This document shows, piece by piece, positions 9,119 through 16,836 of a stretch of DNA of 18,974 nt. The DNA comes from an uncultured Robinsoniella sp. (GTDB lineage Bacteria > Bacillota > Clostridia > Lachnospirales > Lachnospiraceae): NCBI GenBank assembly GCA_900540475.1, contig UQGG01000088.1, positions 1-18,974 of the forward strand, given 5' to 3'. A program made the translations under genes and the position numbers. The notes under the pieces are model-generated. The model was not told where the DNA came from and did not search any database. It was given only the letters and a program-made list of their open reading frames with translations. Each line of letters starts with the position of its first letter. Position 1 is the stretch's first letter.

Positions 9119-9499
9119 ATGAAAAAGAAAAGTATCATAGGAATAGGTATCATTGCGATCATCGTTATAGCTATAGTAATTAGCGGTTATCTGTATTTTC
9201 GTCCGGAATTGCTGGGTAATATCAATCGTAATTATAAGGAGAAGACAACGATCACTTCTAGCGTCTCATTCTCAGGCAAGGAGGGTGACCGAATAAAATT
9301 TTCACTTAGGTCCAACATAAAAAATGGTGATTTAGATATTGTTTTATTAGATTCAACGGGTAATGAAGTCTATGAATTGGCAAAAGCAACAGCTCTTGAA
9401 ACGTTTTTTACTTTGGATAAAGAAGATTCCTATACAGTAGCTGCAGAGTGCAGTGATTTTATTGGAAGTTACAGTATTAAAGTATATGAAGCAGATTAA
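9119..9499 (+). CDS. Small membrane-anchored extracellular protein, unknown function
   Basis: This 126-residue protein has a lysine-rich start followed by one hydrophobic helix (about residues 5-27). The helix is an uncleaved anchor or signal, and there is no lipobox cysteine. Residues of about 40-124 alternate in a beta-sandwich-like way (GDRIKFSLRSNIKNGDLDIVLLDSTGN), resembling small exported jelly-roll or pre-peptidase-like domains of Firmicutes. I do not recognise a named family. AAAAGGGG sits about nine bases before the ATG. The gene ends in two tandem stops (TAA TAA), after which the same frame continues into an SH3-like remnant, so it may once have been part of a longer protein. It lies after the alpha-mannosidase but is probably transcribed separately. 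No link to sugar use is evident. Confidence 0.75.
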   Translation: MKKKSIIGIGIIAIIVIAIVISGYLYFRPELLGNINRNYKEKTTITSSVSFSGKEGDRIKFSLRSNIKNGDLDIVLLDSTGNEVYELAKATALETFFTLDKEDSYTVAAECSDFIGSYSIKVYEAD

Positions 9500-9502
9500 T
9501 AA

Positions 9503-9631
9503 TTGTCTGTTTTGAGAGTTGCGGCTATTGTGACCAAATCATACGATGCCAGTTATGCAACATGGGTTTATGGTAAGAGTTCTACAGGTATTACGGGCTG
9601 GGTTCGTGCAGACTTTCTGGAATGGCTGTAA
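9503..9631 (+). pseudogene. Remnant of a bacterial SH3-like domain
   Basis: Right after the double stop of the upstream small gene, the same frame stays open for 42 codons and ends in TAA at 9629-9631. The end reads ...YGKSSTGITGWVRADFLEWL. The TGWVRADFL string matches the C-terminal half of bacterial SH3 (SH3b) domains, which bind cell wall or ligands in secreted proteins. There is no ATG or ribosome binding site and the N-terminal half of the domain is missing, so it is most likely a decayed gene end. It could instead be the readthrough tail of the preceding gene. Confidence 0.5.
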
Positions 9632-9702
9632 AAATTTTTACAGTAATTTAGATACGTCAATTATTTGGACGTAATGAGAATTTTATTACATATCATATTT
9701 GG

Positions 9703-9734
9703 AAAAGGAGAGTGATTTCCAACTCTCCTTTTTT
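9703..9734 (+). terminator. Rho-independent terminator
   Basis: AAAAGGAGAGT (9703-9713) pairs perfectly with ACTCTCCTTTT (9722-9732) around an eight-base loop, and the T-run continues to 9734. It ends the transcript of the small membrane gene. The A-run on its left side lets it also serve the converging minus-strand regulator transcript. Confidence 0.85.
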
Positions 9735-9785
9735 AATGAACTTATTTAAGAGGTTCCCTATAATCCATTTCCGGCGCTCGCAATT

Positions 9786-9935
9786 CTAATCTCTTTTTTC
9801 CATACAATGACACTCACTGGAAGTGCAGGTACAGTCAGGATTATAGCCGCTGGCACATTCTTCGGTACAGGTACAATGCCATCTCTTTAAATCCGGGAAA
9901 AAACTGTGAACAGTAACCAGAAAGCAAACAGACAC
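9786..9935 (-). CDS. Possible cysteine-rich small ORF or remnant
   Basis: The minus strand has a 49-codon frame (GTG at 9933-9935, TAG at 9786-9788) just 10 bases after the response regulator. It starts with a short hydrophobic stretch, and residues 20-44 are dense in cysteine (HCTCTEECASG and DCTCTSSECHC, seven Cys there). This spacing resembles the CxCxxxC...NxDCxxC modules of Lachnospiraceae surface proteins (recollection). No Shine-Dalgarno sequence precedes the GTG and no ATG is available. It may be a translated peptide using a weak start, the 3' remnant of a larger surface-protein gene, or chance. The region 9735-9785 shows nothing else. Confidence 0.3.
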   Translation of the reverse strand: MSVCFLVTVHSFFPDLKRWHCTCTEECASGYNPDCTCTSSECHCMEKRD

Positions 9936-9945
9936 TATATCAATA

Positions 9946-11538
9946 TCATTTATCTTTTAAATACCCTGTAGGCGTAACCCCATAATACTTTTTAAACACA
10001 GTATTAAAATGCTTTACCGATACAAACCCAGTTTGTTCCGCTATGGTATAAATGCGGATATCCGGGTTTTGGCGCAGTAATCGAACCGCCTGTTCCATCC
10101 GGATACGCAAAATAAATTTTGTGTAGGGTTCATTTAGCTTTTTATGGAACAGGTCGCTTAAATAACTGTTGCTCACACCGCAGTGATCTGCTACATCAGA
10201 TAAAGAGATATTTTCCTGATAGTGGGAGAGGATAAATTCTTTTGCAGCTGTAACAATCTGCATGGATTCAGGCAGCAGGGGTTTGGGCTCCAGCGGGATC
10301 AGAGTGCGAACTGCACTGGCAATGATCTGTGTGGCAGCAGATTCATCGGGTAATCCGGCAGGGAGGTAAGTATTCACCTGCCTGGTCAGTTCCGCATATG
10401 CCTTACGGAGGTAGGAAGGGTTAATATTGGATCGTTCGCTGATGTATTGAATCAAATAGGATGCATAGCGCAGTATGGTGGTAAAACTTCTTTTCTCCTG
10501 AAAAAGGAGGCAGAAATTTTTAATATCAATATATAGTTTATCCGAAGACTGTACCAGATAATCGGTGAAAATATTGTCGCTGAGTTTATGTATTTTCCCG
10601 ATAAAGTCAGCATGGGCATCTGCAAGTCCAGTGGTAACCGGATAGCTTTTCGCAATCAGTGTAACTGGAAGTATCTCCTGGATACTTTGCATGGAAAAAG
10701 TCAGATCCATGATATCGGTTACTGTTTTTCCGCATATGGCGGTCAGCTTTGGCAGATCCTGTTCCGAAGCCGCTTGGCGTATCTGCTGACACAGCCTGGT
10801 CATGTGATTGGAAAGCTGTGAAATGCTGTCTTCACTGATCAGAACGAAGGTGGAGCCGTTTGCATTATATAGAGTGAGATATCTATACCCATCGCAGATA
10901 TCCTGAACGATTTGATTCAGCTTCAAATGATCGGTTGTTACATCAAATGCAGTGTTATTTTTCAGAATTAAATCCAGTTCATCGATGGTAAATTCCAGGA
11001 TACAGCCATATGCAGACATTAATGTCAGGTCAGAATCCTCCAGCTTTCGAAAAAGTTCATAGGTCAGTTTTGTATTTTCTTCTATGATGGATAGTAAAAG
11101 CTGTTTTTTAGTTTCTGCGTCGGATGACAGGTTCTCCTGGAGCAGAAATTGTGAGCCGTTCTGCTCCTTCAGACGTTCTGCAATAGCTTCCAGAAGATCC
11201 GTTAGTGTCTGGTCTACCAGTGGTTTTAATAAATAATCGGTAACCTGATATTTGATTGCTTTTCTGGCATATTCGAAATCATTAAAGCCGGAGATAATGA
11301 TGACCGCTATATTCGGGAAATTTTCATGGAGATATTTAGCAAGGCTGAGCCCGTCTACTTCCGGCATCTGGATATCCGTAATGACTAAATCATAGTGCTG
11401 CTTCTTTAGCAGCTCCATAGCCTCCAGTCCGTCTTTTGCAATTCCGCTGACCTGGAACTTATCTGTAAATGCAGGAATGCTGTTAGCCAGGTATTTCCGC
11501 ATAAGCATTTCATCATCGACTACTAATATGTGGTACAT
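9946..11538 (-). CDS. AraC-type response regulator (YesN-like)
   Basis: This 530-residue DNA-binding regulator is activated by phosphorylation from the sensor kinase encoded just upstream. The N-terminal receiver domain (about 1-120) has the acidic pocket VDDE (7-10), the phospho-acceptor Asp55 in TDIQMP and Lys105 in LLKP. The long middle region (about 125-420) is typical of YesN proteins and has no named domain. Residues of about 425-530 carry the two helix-turn-helix motifs of the AraC/XylS family, including ISLSDVADHCGVSNSYLSDL and IYTIAEQTGFVSVKHFNTVF. AAGGAGGA lies about six bases before the ATG. It is 46 bases downstream of the kinase, so they form one operon. Likely targets are the two flanking sugar operons, most obviously the divergent operon 2 (inference). 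Confidence 0.93.
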   Translation of the reverse strand: MYHILVVDDEMLMRKYLANSIPAFTDKFQVSGIAKDGLEAMELLKKQHYDLVITDIQMPEVDGLSLAKYLHENFPNIAVIIISGFNDFEYARKAIKYQVTDYLLKPLVDQTLTDLLEAIAERLKEQNGSQFLLQENLSSDAETKKQLLLSIIEENTKLTYELFRKLEDSDLTLMSAYGCILEFTIDELDLILKNNTAFDVTTDHLKLNQIVQDICDGYRYLTLYNANGSTFVLISEDSISQLSNHMTRLCQQIRQAASEQDLPKLTAICGKTVTDIMDLTFSMQSIQEILPVTLIAKSYPVTTGLADAHADFIGKIHKLSDNIFTDYLVQSSDKLYIDIKNFCLLFQEKRSFTTILRYASYLIQYISERSNINPSYLRKAYAELTRQVNTYLPAGLPDESAATQIIASAVRTLIPLEPKPLLPESMQIVTAAKEFILSHYQENISLSDVADHCGVSNSYLSDLFHKKLNEPYTKFILRIRMEQAVRLLRQNPDIRIYTIAEQTGFVSVKHFNTVFKKYYGVTPTGYLKDK

Positions 11539-11584
11539 TATTTTCCTCCTTCATTTCGGTAAACATACTACACTGTCCCTATCA

Positions 11585-13417
11585 TTACTGTCTGGATGGA
11601 GGACTAGGCAGATACAGGGTAACGGTGGTTCCCTGCCCGTAAGCAGATACCAGTTCTAAATCTGCATTCTCTCCAAATTTCAGGAACAGTCTTTTACATA
11701 TATTTATGAGACCAATGTTCCCCAGAAGTTCTGAGGTGTCTTCCTGTTGATGCAGATGGGGGGAATGAATTTTAAAACTCTCTCTGATATCCTGAATATG
11801 CTTTTTTACATTCTCCAGAGTTTCCTGCTCCATGCCCAATCCATTATCAGAGATGTGAATCTGATATCCATGGTCAGTCCGTTTGGAAGTCACCAGGATA
11901 TGGGTCTCGCCTCTTTTGGGTTCACAACCGTATTTTACCGCATTTTCGATCAGCGGCTGTATGGAAAGTGATGGAATCTGGCAGGCAAACAGCTCTTCTT
12001 CGATATCTATACGGTAGGTCAGCTTGTCCTCATACCGCAGCTGCATGATGGATAAATAGGATTGACAGATCTGTATCTCTTTTTCCATGGATATTTCCTT
12101 ATCAATATTCATAATCCCGCCCAGATAATAGGAAAAGGATTCGATTGCATGGACGGCTTTGTCATTCTCTCTGCATTTTATAAGGAGGCTGATGGTATTT
12201 AGCGTATTGTACATAAAATGCGGCTTGATCTGGCTGCATAAAGCATTGTACTGTGATTCTTTGTATAGATACTGAGTCTCGTACACTTCCTTGACGAGTT
12301 GTGTATTCCGGGTCAGGAACTGTTGAAGTTTCTGAATCATCCTGTTAAAAGAGGCGGCGAGATAACCAATTTCATCCTGATTTTTTATAGCTACCTGAAT
12401 TTCCAGATTACCATTTTCCACCTCTTTCATAAGACCAATTATTTCAAACAACGGGGTTAAAAACCGTTTAATAAACAGAGCAAAAAATGCAATGGTAAGC
12501 AAGATACAGGAAAAAGCCAAAAGGATTGTTTTCTCCAGATTATCTTTTATGGGCTGCATTAATTCCCGATAAGAATTTAAAGCAATTATTTTTAAACCGG
12601 AAGAGAAGACGGAATAGCTGTTGACCAGGTATTTATTCCCATTTTCATCCTCCAGAAAACGTTCAATCTGATTGGAGTCCGTGTCAATATGTTCTATCAG
12701 TGAGGGTTCCGTAAGCTCAGAAGTCTGGTAGATAATCTGGTTATCATCGTTTAATATAAAAAGAGCGCCATCATTTTTTAATTCCACACGGTCACATATT
12801 TTTTTGATTCCGGTGTAGTCAGCATCAACCTTCATGACACCCAGGGTTTTATCATTGTCCTGTTTGCTTCGGATCTGTCTGACGATGGAAAAGACAGGAG
12901 TCTTCTTGTTGCCAAATGCCTTTTCTAAATGGGGCGGTATATAAATTGGTTTGGTAGTGGACATTGCTTCCTTGTACCAGGAGCTCTCCGGGTAGGTATC
13001 ATAATCTGACATTTCATAGGGGGTTCTGGTGTATGCATAAATTTGATCCTCATTCATCATATAGACCCGGAGTATTTCATCCCTTGGCAGCGTCATTACC
13101 GATGCCAGAAAGTTTTCGATTTTCCTTTTAGAATTCAACTGTTCCTGGGGCGTACCGGAGGCATTTTCCAGATTGTCAAGGATGGTATCATTATAGTAGG
13201 GGGCTAAAGTAAGCCGGTTTAATTCTTCCAGATAAGTATTGATATTGGAGCCTGCCTGTTCAATGATCTGCTGCGTCTGATTGATTGTCTGCTGAGTCAG
13301 CTGCCTGGAATACCATTGGTAATTCAGGAAAGAAACAACCAGTACAATAAATACAGTGAATAAGCAGATCATAAATATAAGTTTTGTCCGAAACGTGGGA
13401 TGACTGAAATGCTTCAT
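11585..13417 (-). CDS. Sensor histidine kinase (YesM-like)
   Basis: This is a membrane sensor that phosphorylates the neighbouring response regulator. With the chosen start it has 610 residues: TM1 at about 11-31, an extracellular Cache-like sensor region (about 35-295), TM2 (about 297-317), HAMP (about 318-371), the His_kinase motif QIKPHFMYNTLN with phospho-acceptor His400, and an ATPase domain with N-box IENAVKYG (490-497) and SDNGLGM. An in-frame ATG six codons upstream (13435) has no ribosome binding site. The ATG at 13417 has AGAGGA at normal spacing, so it is preferred. In this family the sensor often reads a sugar directly or through a binding protein, and the lipoproteins of either flanking importer are candidate partners (inference). 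Confidence 0.93.
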   Translation of the reverse strand: MKHFSHPTFRTKLIFMICLFTVFIVLVVSFLNYQWYSRQLTQQTINQTQQIIEQAGSNINTYLEELNRLTLAPYYNDTILDNLENASGTPQEQLNSKRKIENFLASVMTLPRDEILRVYMMNEDQIYAYTRTPYEMSDYDTYPESSWYKEAMSTTKPIYIPPHLEKAFGNKKTPVFSIVRQIRSKQDNDKTLGVMKVDADYTGIKKICDRVELKNDGALFILNDDNQIIYQTSELTEPSLIEHIDTDSNQIERFLEDENGNKYLVNSYSVFSSGLKIIALNSYRELMQPIKDNLEKTILLAFSCILLTIAFFALFIKRFLTPLFEIIGLMKEVENGNLEIQVAIKNQDEIGYLAASFNRMIQKLQQFLTRNTQLVKEVYETQYLYKESQYNALCSQIKPHFMYNTLNTISLLIKCRENDKAVHAIESFSYYLGGIMNIDKEISMEKEIQICQSYLSIMQLRYEDKLTYRIDIEEELFACQIPSLSIQPLIENAVKYGCEPKRGETHILVTSKRTDHGYQIHISDNGLGMEQETLENVKKHIQDIRESFKIHSPHLHQQEDTSELLGNIGLINICKRLFLKFGENADLELVSAYGQGTTVTLYLPSPPSRQ

Positions 13418-13448
13418 TTTAATATCCTCTTTCATTTACCGTTCTTGT

Positions 13449-13462
13449 ATTATATTATTATA
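13449..13462 (-). promoter_or_regulatory. Candidate -10 elements of the kinase-regulator operon
   Basis: Two TATAAT boxes read on the minus strand (13457-13462 and 13449-13454), about 30-45 bases upstream of the kinase start. A TTGCCA lies upstream but only 14 bases from the nearer box, so the -35 is uncertain. Confidence 0.35.
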
Positions 13463-13534
13463 CAGTCCGGATAAAATGGCAAGCAGAGGATAGCAAATAT
13501 AAAAAACTGAAACCATGATCTAAAATATATGGTA

Positions 13535-13548
13535 TTTCCCCCGGGAAA
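13535..13548. promoter_or_regulatory. Palindrome in the divergent regulatory region
   Basis: TTTCCC-CC-GGGAAA is a perfect six-base inverted repeat midway between the divergent kinase and operon 2 genes (13418-13633). TAAAAT at 13521-13526 is a possible -10 for operon 2 but lacks a clear -35, as expected for an activator-dependent promoter. The palindrome is not the direct-repeat pattern usual for AraC proteins, so its role is open. Confidence 0.25.
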
Positions 13549-13633
13549 AAGGGATGTTAAGATAAGTTCAACAAGTCAGATACCCCACCGAAAGCAGTGA
13601 GGAATCACCTGACATATGAAGGAGGAATGTAAA

Positions 13634-14974
13634 ATGAAAAAGAACAAAATTGCAGCATTGGCTCTTGTATCTGTTATGTTATGCGGCAGTCTCGCAGGTT
13701 GTGGAAATACCGGGAATGCCGGGAATACCGGTGAGGCACCGGAGTCCACCACAACAAAAAATGCGCAAAAGGTCAACATCAAACTCTTTACCGGTAAGAT
13801 CGAAACAATTGATGTGATGAATGAAATCATTGATGATTTTAATAAATCACAGAATAGAATTACCGTGGAACAGGAATACCAGAAAGACGCAAGCAATATT
13901 ATCAAGATTAAGTTTGCATCCAATGAGGTTCCCGATATCATGACAACTTATGAACAGGGGTTTGTGGATGAAGGCAAATATATGGACCTTTCTGATCAGA
14001 AGGAATGGTGGGACAGAATGACTCCGGAAATGAAAGAAGCATGTACCGATGTCGGTCAGGGAAAGGCTTTCCGCGTATGTACCAATATGACTATGGCGGG
14101 TTTCTTCTACAATAAGAGCATTTTTAGCGATTTGGGTATTCAGGAATTTCCATTCAAATGGGATGATTTCGAAAAAGTTTTAGAGGATATCAAAGCAAAG
14201 AAACCGGATGTTGTACCATGGTTTATATTTGGTAGTGAAGCCTGGCATCTGGGACATTTAATTGAATTTATCCCACACGGCTATATCAAATCTACGCTGG
14301 GAACATTGGATGCGAAGAAAGCGATGCTTGATAATGATCAGAGTAAACTGCGGTTTGCGGACAGTGATGGACCGATGGCTGTTTTCGGGGATAAAATGAA
14401 GGAATTGCAGGACAGAGAACTGATCAACAAAGATGTTCTGACAGCTACCAATGATAACTGTGTACAGGACTTTGTAAGTGGAAAGACGGCTATGTTCAGC
14501 AATGGTATGTGGGCGATCTCCAGTATACTGGATGCAAATCCTGATATGGAGAACCAGATAGGATTTGCACCTTACCCGGCTTATATGCCTGATTCAAGTC
14601 CGGTTGTCTTAAGTGCGGAGGATTCTGGTTACTCGATCTCTGCAACAACGGAACATAAAGAGGAATGTATTGAATTTTTGAATTTCCTGTTTCAGCCTGA
14701 AAACCAGAAGAAATATTGTGAAGCGGCGAAAGCACCCAGTGCATTTCAGGATGTAACAGCCGAATGGGCACCGAAAACAATTTCAGATGAGGTGGCAGCT
14801 GCATTAAAGAATGCGGTAAATATCGGCTATACAAATGAAAAACCCGCAGGATTTTCCGGTGACGATGCAGGAAGACTGCTGCAAAATCTATTCGCAGGCC
14901 AGTATACGCCGGATGAATTTGCCAAAGCTTATGCCCAGGCATGGAACGATGGTTTTGACAAAAAAGCAGAGTAA
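13634..14974 (+). CDS. Extracellular sugar-binding lipoprotein of ABC importer 2
   Basis: This 446-residue family 1 type solute-binding protein has a lipobox (LAGC, residues 20-23), so Cys23 is the predicted lipidated residue. A short repetitive Asn-Thr-Gly/Ala tether follows (NTGNAGNTG), then the binding fold, which includes TAMFSNGMW, a stretch typical of sugar-binding proteins. An in-frame ATG at 13616 would add six residues. However, AAGGAGG lies just after it and at ideal spacing from 13634, so 13634 is the start. It heads operon 2, ahead of two permeases and a GH66 enzyme. The ligand is therefore inferred to be isomalto-oligosaccharide or a dextran fragment. It differs clearly from the operon 1 binding protein, so the two importers should have different ligands. 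Confidence 0.92.
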   Translation: MKKNKIAALALVSVMLCGSLAGCGNTGNAGNTGEAPESTTTKNAQKVNIKLFTGKIETIDVMNEIIDDFNKSQNRITVEQEYQKDASNIIKIKFASNEVPDIMTTYEQGFVDEGKYMDLSDQKEWWDRMTPEMKEACTDVGQGKAFRVCTNMTMAGFFYNKSIFSDLGIQEFPFKWDDFEKVLEDIKAKKPDVVPWFIFGSEAWHLGHLIEFIPHGYIKSTLGTLDAKKAMLDNDQSKLRFADSDGPMAVFGDKMKELQDRELINKDVLTATNDNCVQDFVSGKTAMFSNGMWAISSILDANPDMENQIGFAPYPAYMPDSSPVVLSAEDSGYSISATTEHKEECIEFLNFLFQPENQKKYCEAAKAPSAFQDVTAEWAPKTISDEVAAALKNAVNIGYTNEKPAGFSGDDAGRLLQNLFAGQYTPDEFAKAYAQAWNDGFDKKAE

Positions 14975-15072
14975 TTTCGTGTATATCCGCAGGCAACGAG
15001 CTAAACGGATGTGCTGACACATAACATGCTCTGAAATACACCGGAATACACTGGGAAGGAGGCTGAGTCAGA

Positions 15073-15936
15073 ATGAAGCGGTACAAAATAGGATTACATC
15101 AATTTATGGCAATTCCGGCATTCACTTTATTTTTCATATTTTTTATCTATCCCCTGATCAAAGGAATCGGGATGAGCTTTACCGATTGGGATGGTATTGG
15201 AAAAGCTAATTTTATAGGATTTCAGAATTTCATAGATTTTTTTAAAGATAAAAGGGCTTTATCCGATATCAGGACCACGGTTTTATTTGCACTGGGAAGT
15301 GCGCCGCTGCTGAATATCATAGGTCTGCTCTATGCGCTTTTATTAAATTCATCATTTAAGGGTAAATCTGCAGCCAGAATGTGCATCTATATGCCGGCAA
15401 TTATCAGCCCTTTAATCATGGGTTACATATGGTATCTTCTGCTGCAGCCCGGACGGGGGTTTCTCTTCCATCTGGCTGATCAGGCAGGCCATCCGGACTG
15501 GTTTGGCAATTGGATGGGAGGATATGGGACGACGATGCTGGTTCTTATCCTGGTAAATGTCTGGCAGTATGCAGGCATGACAATGGTTATTTATCTGGCT
15601 GGGCTGCAGGGGATTTCAAAGGAATTATATGAGGCAGCCGAAATTGATGGAGCCGGTAAAATCAAATGCTTTCGATATGTTACTTTACCGTTGCTTGGAC
15701 CATCGGTAAGAATAAACGTAATTACTAATATTATCGGTTCCCTGTCCGTCTTTGACATTGTAATGTCACTGACGGGTGGGGGACCGGGGTATCAGACGGA
15801 GACACTGAGTATCTATATTATGAGGATGTGTTATGGAAGCAAGACCGGTTATTCTACCGCCGTTGCAATGATTATGTTTGTAATTGTCCTGATACCGGTT
15901 GCGGTATCTCTGCGCCTCATGAAAGAAAAAGAATAG
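15073..15936 (+). CDS. Sugar ABC importer permease 2a (MalF/UgpA-type)
   Basis: This 287-residue membrane protein is one channel half of importer 2. About six hydrophobic segments are visible. The EAA loop at about 186-208 reads YEAAEIDGAGKIKCFRYVTL, and TGGGPG occurs at about 234-239. AAGGAGG lies about nine bases before the ATG. The 98-base gap after the binding protein contains no terminator-like hairpin, so the operon is probably continuous. Such a gap allows the binding protein to be made in excess of the membrane subunits. Confidence 0.92.
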   Translation: MKRYKIGLHQFMAIPAFTLFFIFFIYPLIKGIGMSFTDWDGIGKANFIGFQNFIDFFKDKRALSDIRTTVLFALGSAPLLNIIGLLYALLLNSSFKGKSAARMCIYMPAIISPLIMGYIWYLLLQPGRGFLFHLADQAGHPDWFGNWMGGYGTTMLVLILVNVWQYAGMTMVIYLAGLQGISKELYEAAEIDGAGKIKCFRYVTLPLLGPSVRINVITNIIGSLSVFDIVMSLTGGGPGYQTETLSIYIMRMCYGSKTGYSTAVAMIMFVIVLIPVAVSLRLMKEKE

Positions 15937-15948
15937 GGGGAAACAACT

Positions 15949-16773
15949 GTGAATAAATTAATTTCGTATGCCCGGTATCTGGCAATTGTCCTGATCAGTG
16001 CTCTGTGCCTGACACCTTTTGCCATACTGCTGATCCTTTCGTTAAATACGCCACAGCGCAATTTTTATGACGGTAATATGTTCCTGCCTGACTTTTACTT
16101 CCTTAATTTCATAGAAGGCTGGAAACAGTCCCATATTGGAAGGGCTATGATTAACTCAGGAATTATCACGGTGCTTGCGATCTTATTGATTGTTATACTT
16201 GCAACTATGGCGGGCTATGCAATCGCCCGGTTTTCAAATAAATTAAATAAAGCGATCTTTGCCATATTGCTTTGCTGCATGATGGTTCCGGGGATTATTA
16301 ACACGGTACCGCTGTACAGCCTGATGATTTCCCTTAAGGCAGTAAATACCCTTTGGGGGATGGCATGTGTCTGTGCTACTCTGGCGATTCCCCAGGCGGT
16401 ATTTGTATTTACCGGCTTTATCAAAGCCCTGCCGGGAGAAATTGAGGAAGCAGCAATTATAGATGGATGCAGCCATTTCCAGGTGTTCTGGAAAATTATA
16501 TTTCCGCTGCTGAAGCCATCTATATCCGCCGTCATTATTTTAAATGGATTTGGGATCTGGAACAATTATGCCCAGTCTGTTTTCTTTCTCCAGGATAGTA
16601 CAAAGCATAATGTTCCCCAGGCACTGTCTGTTTATTTCCAGCAGTTCGCCGGGGCGAAGTGGAATCTGCTGGCAGCAACTGCAGTTATAGCGATTATTCC
16701 GGTAGTCATTGTATTTTTGGTTTTCCAGAAGAATCTGATGCAGGGGTTAACCGATGGGGCTTTGAAGGGGTAG
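15949..16773 (+). CDS. Sugar ABC importer permease 2b (MalG/UgpE-type)
   Basis: This 274-residue membrane protein is the second channel half of importer 2. The EAA loop at about 164-188 reads EIEEAAIIDGCSHFQVFWKI, and the C terminus (QGLTDGALKG) is usual for MalG-like subunits. The start is GTG at 15949, preceded by a purine-rich AGGGGGAAA; no better ATG is in frame nearby. It begins 12 bases after the partner permease. As with importer 1, no ATPase gene is present, so both importers must share one encoded elsewhere. Confidence 0.91.
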   Translation: MNKLISYARYLAIVLISALCLTPFAILLILSLNTPQRNFYDGNMFLPDFYFLNFIEGWKQSHIGRAMINSGIITVLAILLIVILATMAGYAIARFSNKLNKAIFAILLCCMMVPGIINTVPLYSLMISLKAVNTLWGMACVCATLAIPQAVFVFTGFIKALPGEIEEAAIIDGCSHFQVFWKIIFPLLKPSISAVIILNGFGIWNNYAQSVFFLQDSTKHNVPQALSVYFQQFAGAKWNLLAATAVIAIIPVVIVFLVFQKNLMQGLTDGALKG

Positions 16774-16836
16774 CGCGTGTTGAAGGAAATTAAATAGATG
16801 AAATACTAGTACAGCATCAGACCAGGAGGAAAAGGT

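Noticed and set aside
13418..13435. Upstream in-frame ATG start for the sensor kinase
   Set aside because: No Shine-Dalgarno sequence precedes it, whereas AGAGGA lies at correct spacing for the ATG at 13417.
13616..13633. Upstream in-frame ATG start for the second binding protein
   Set aside because: The strong AAGGAGG lies inside this short extension and fits the ATG at 13634; the extension would also weaken the signal peptide.
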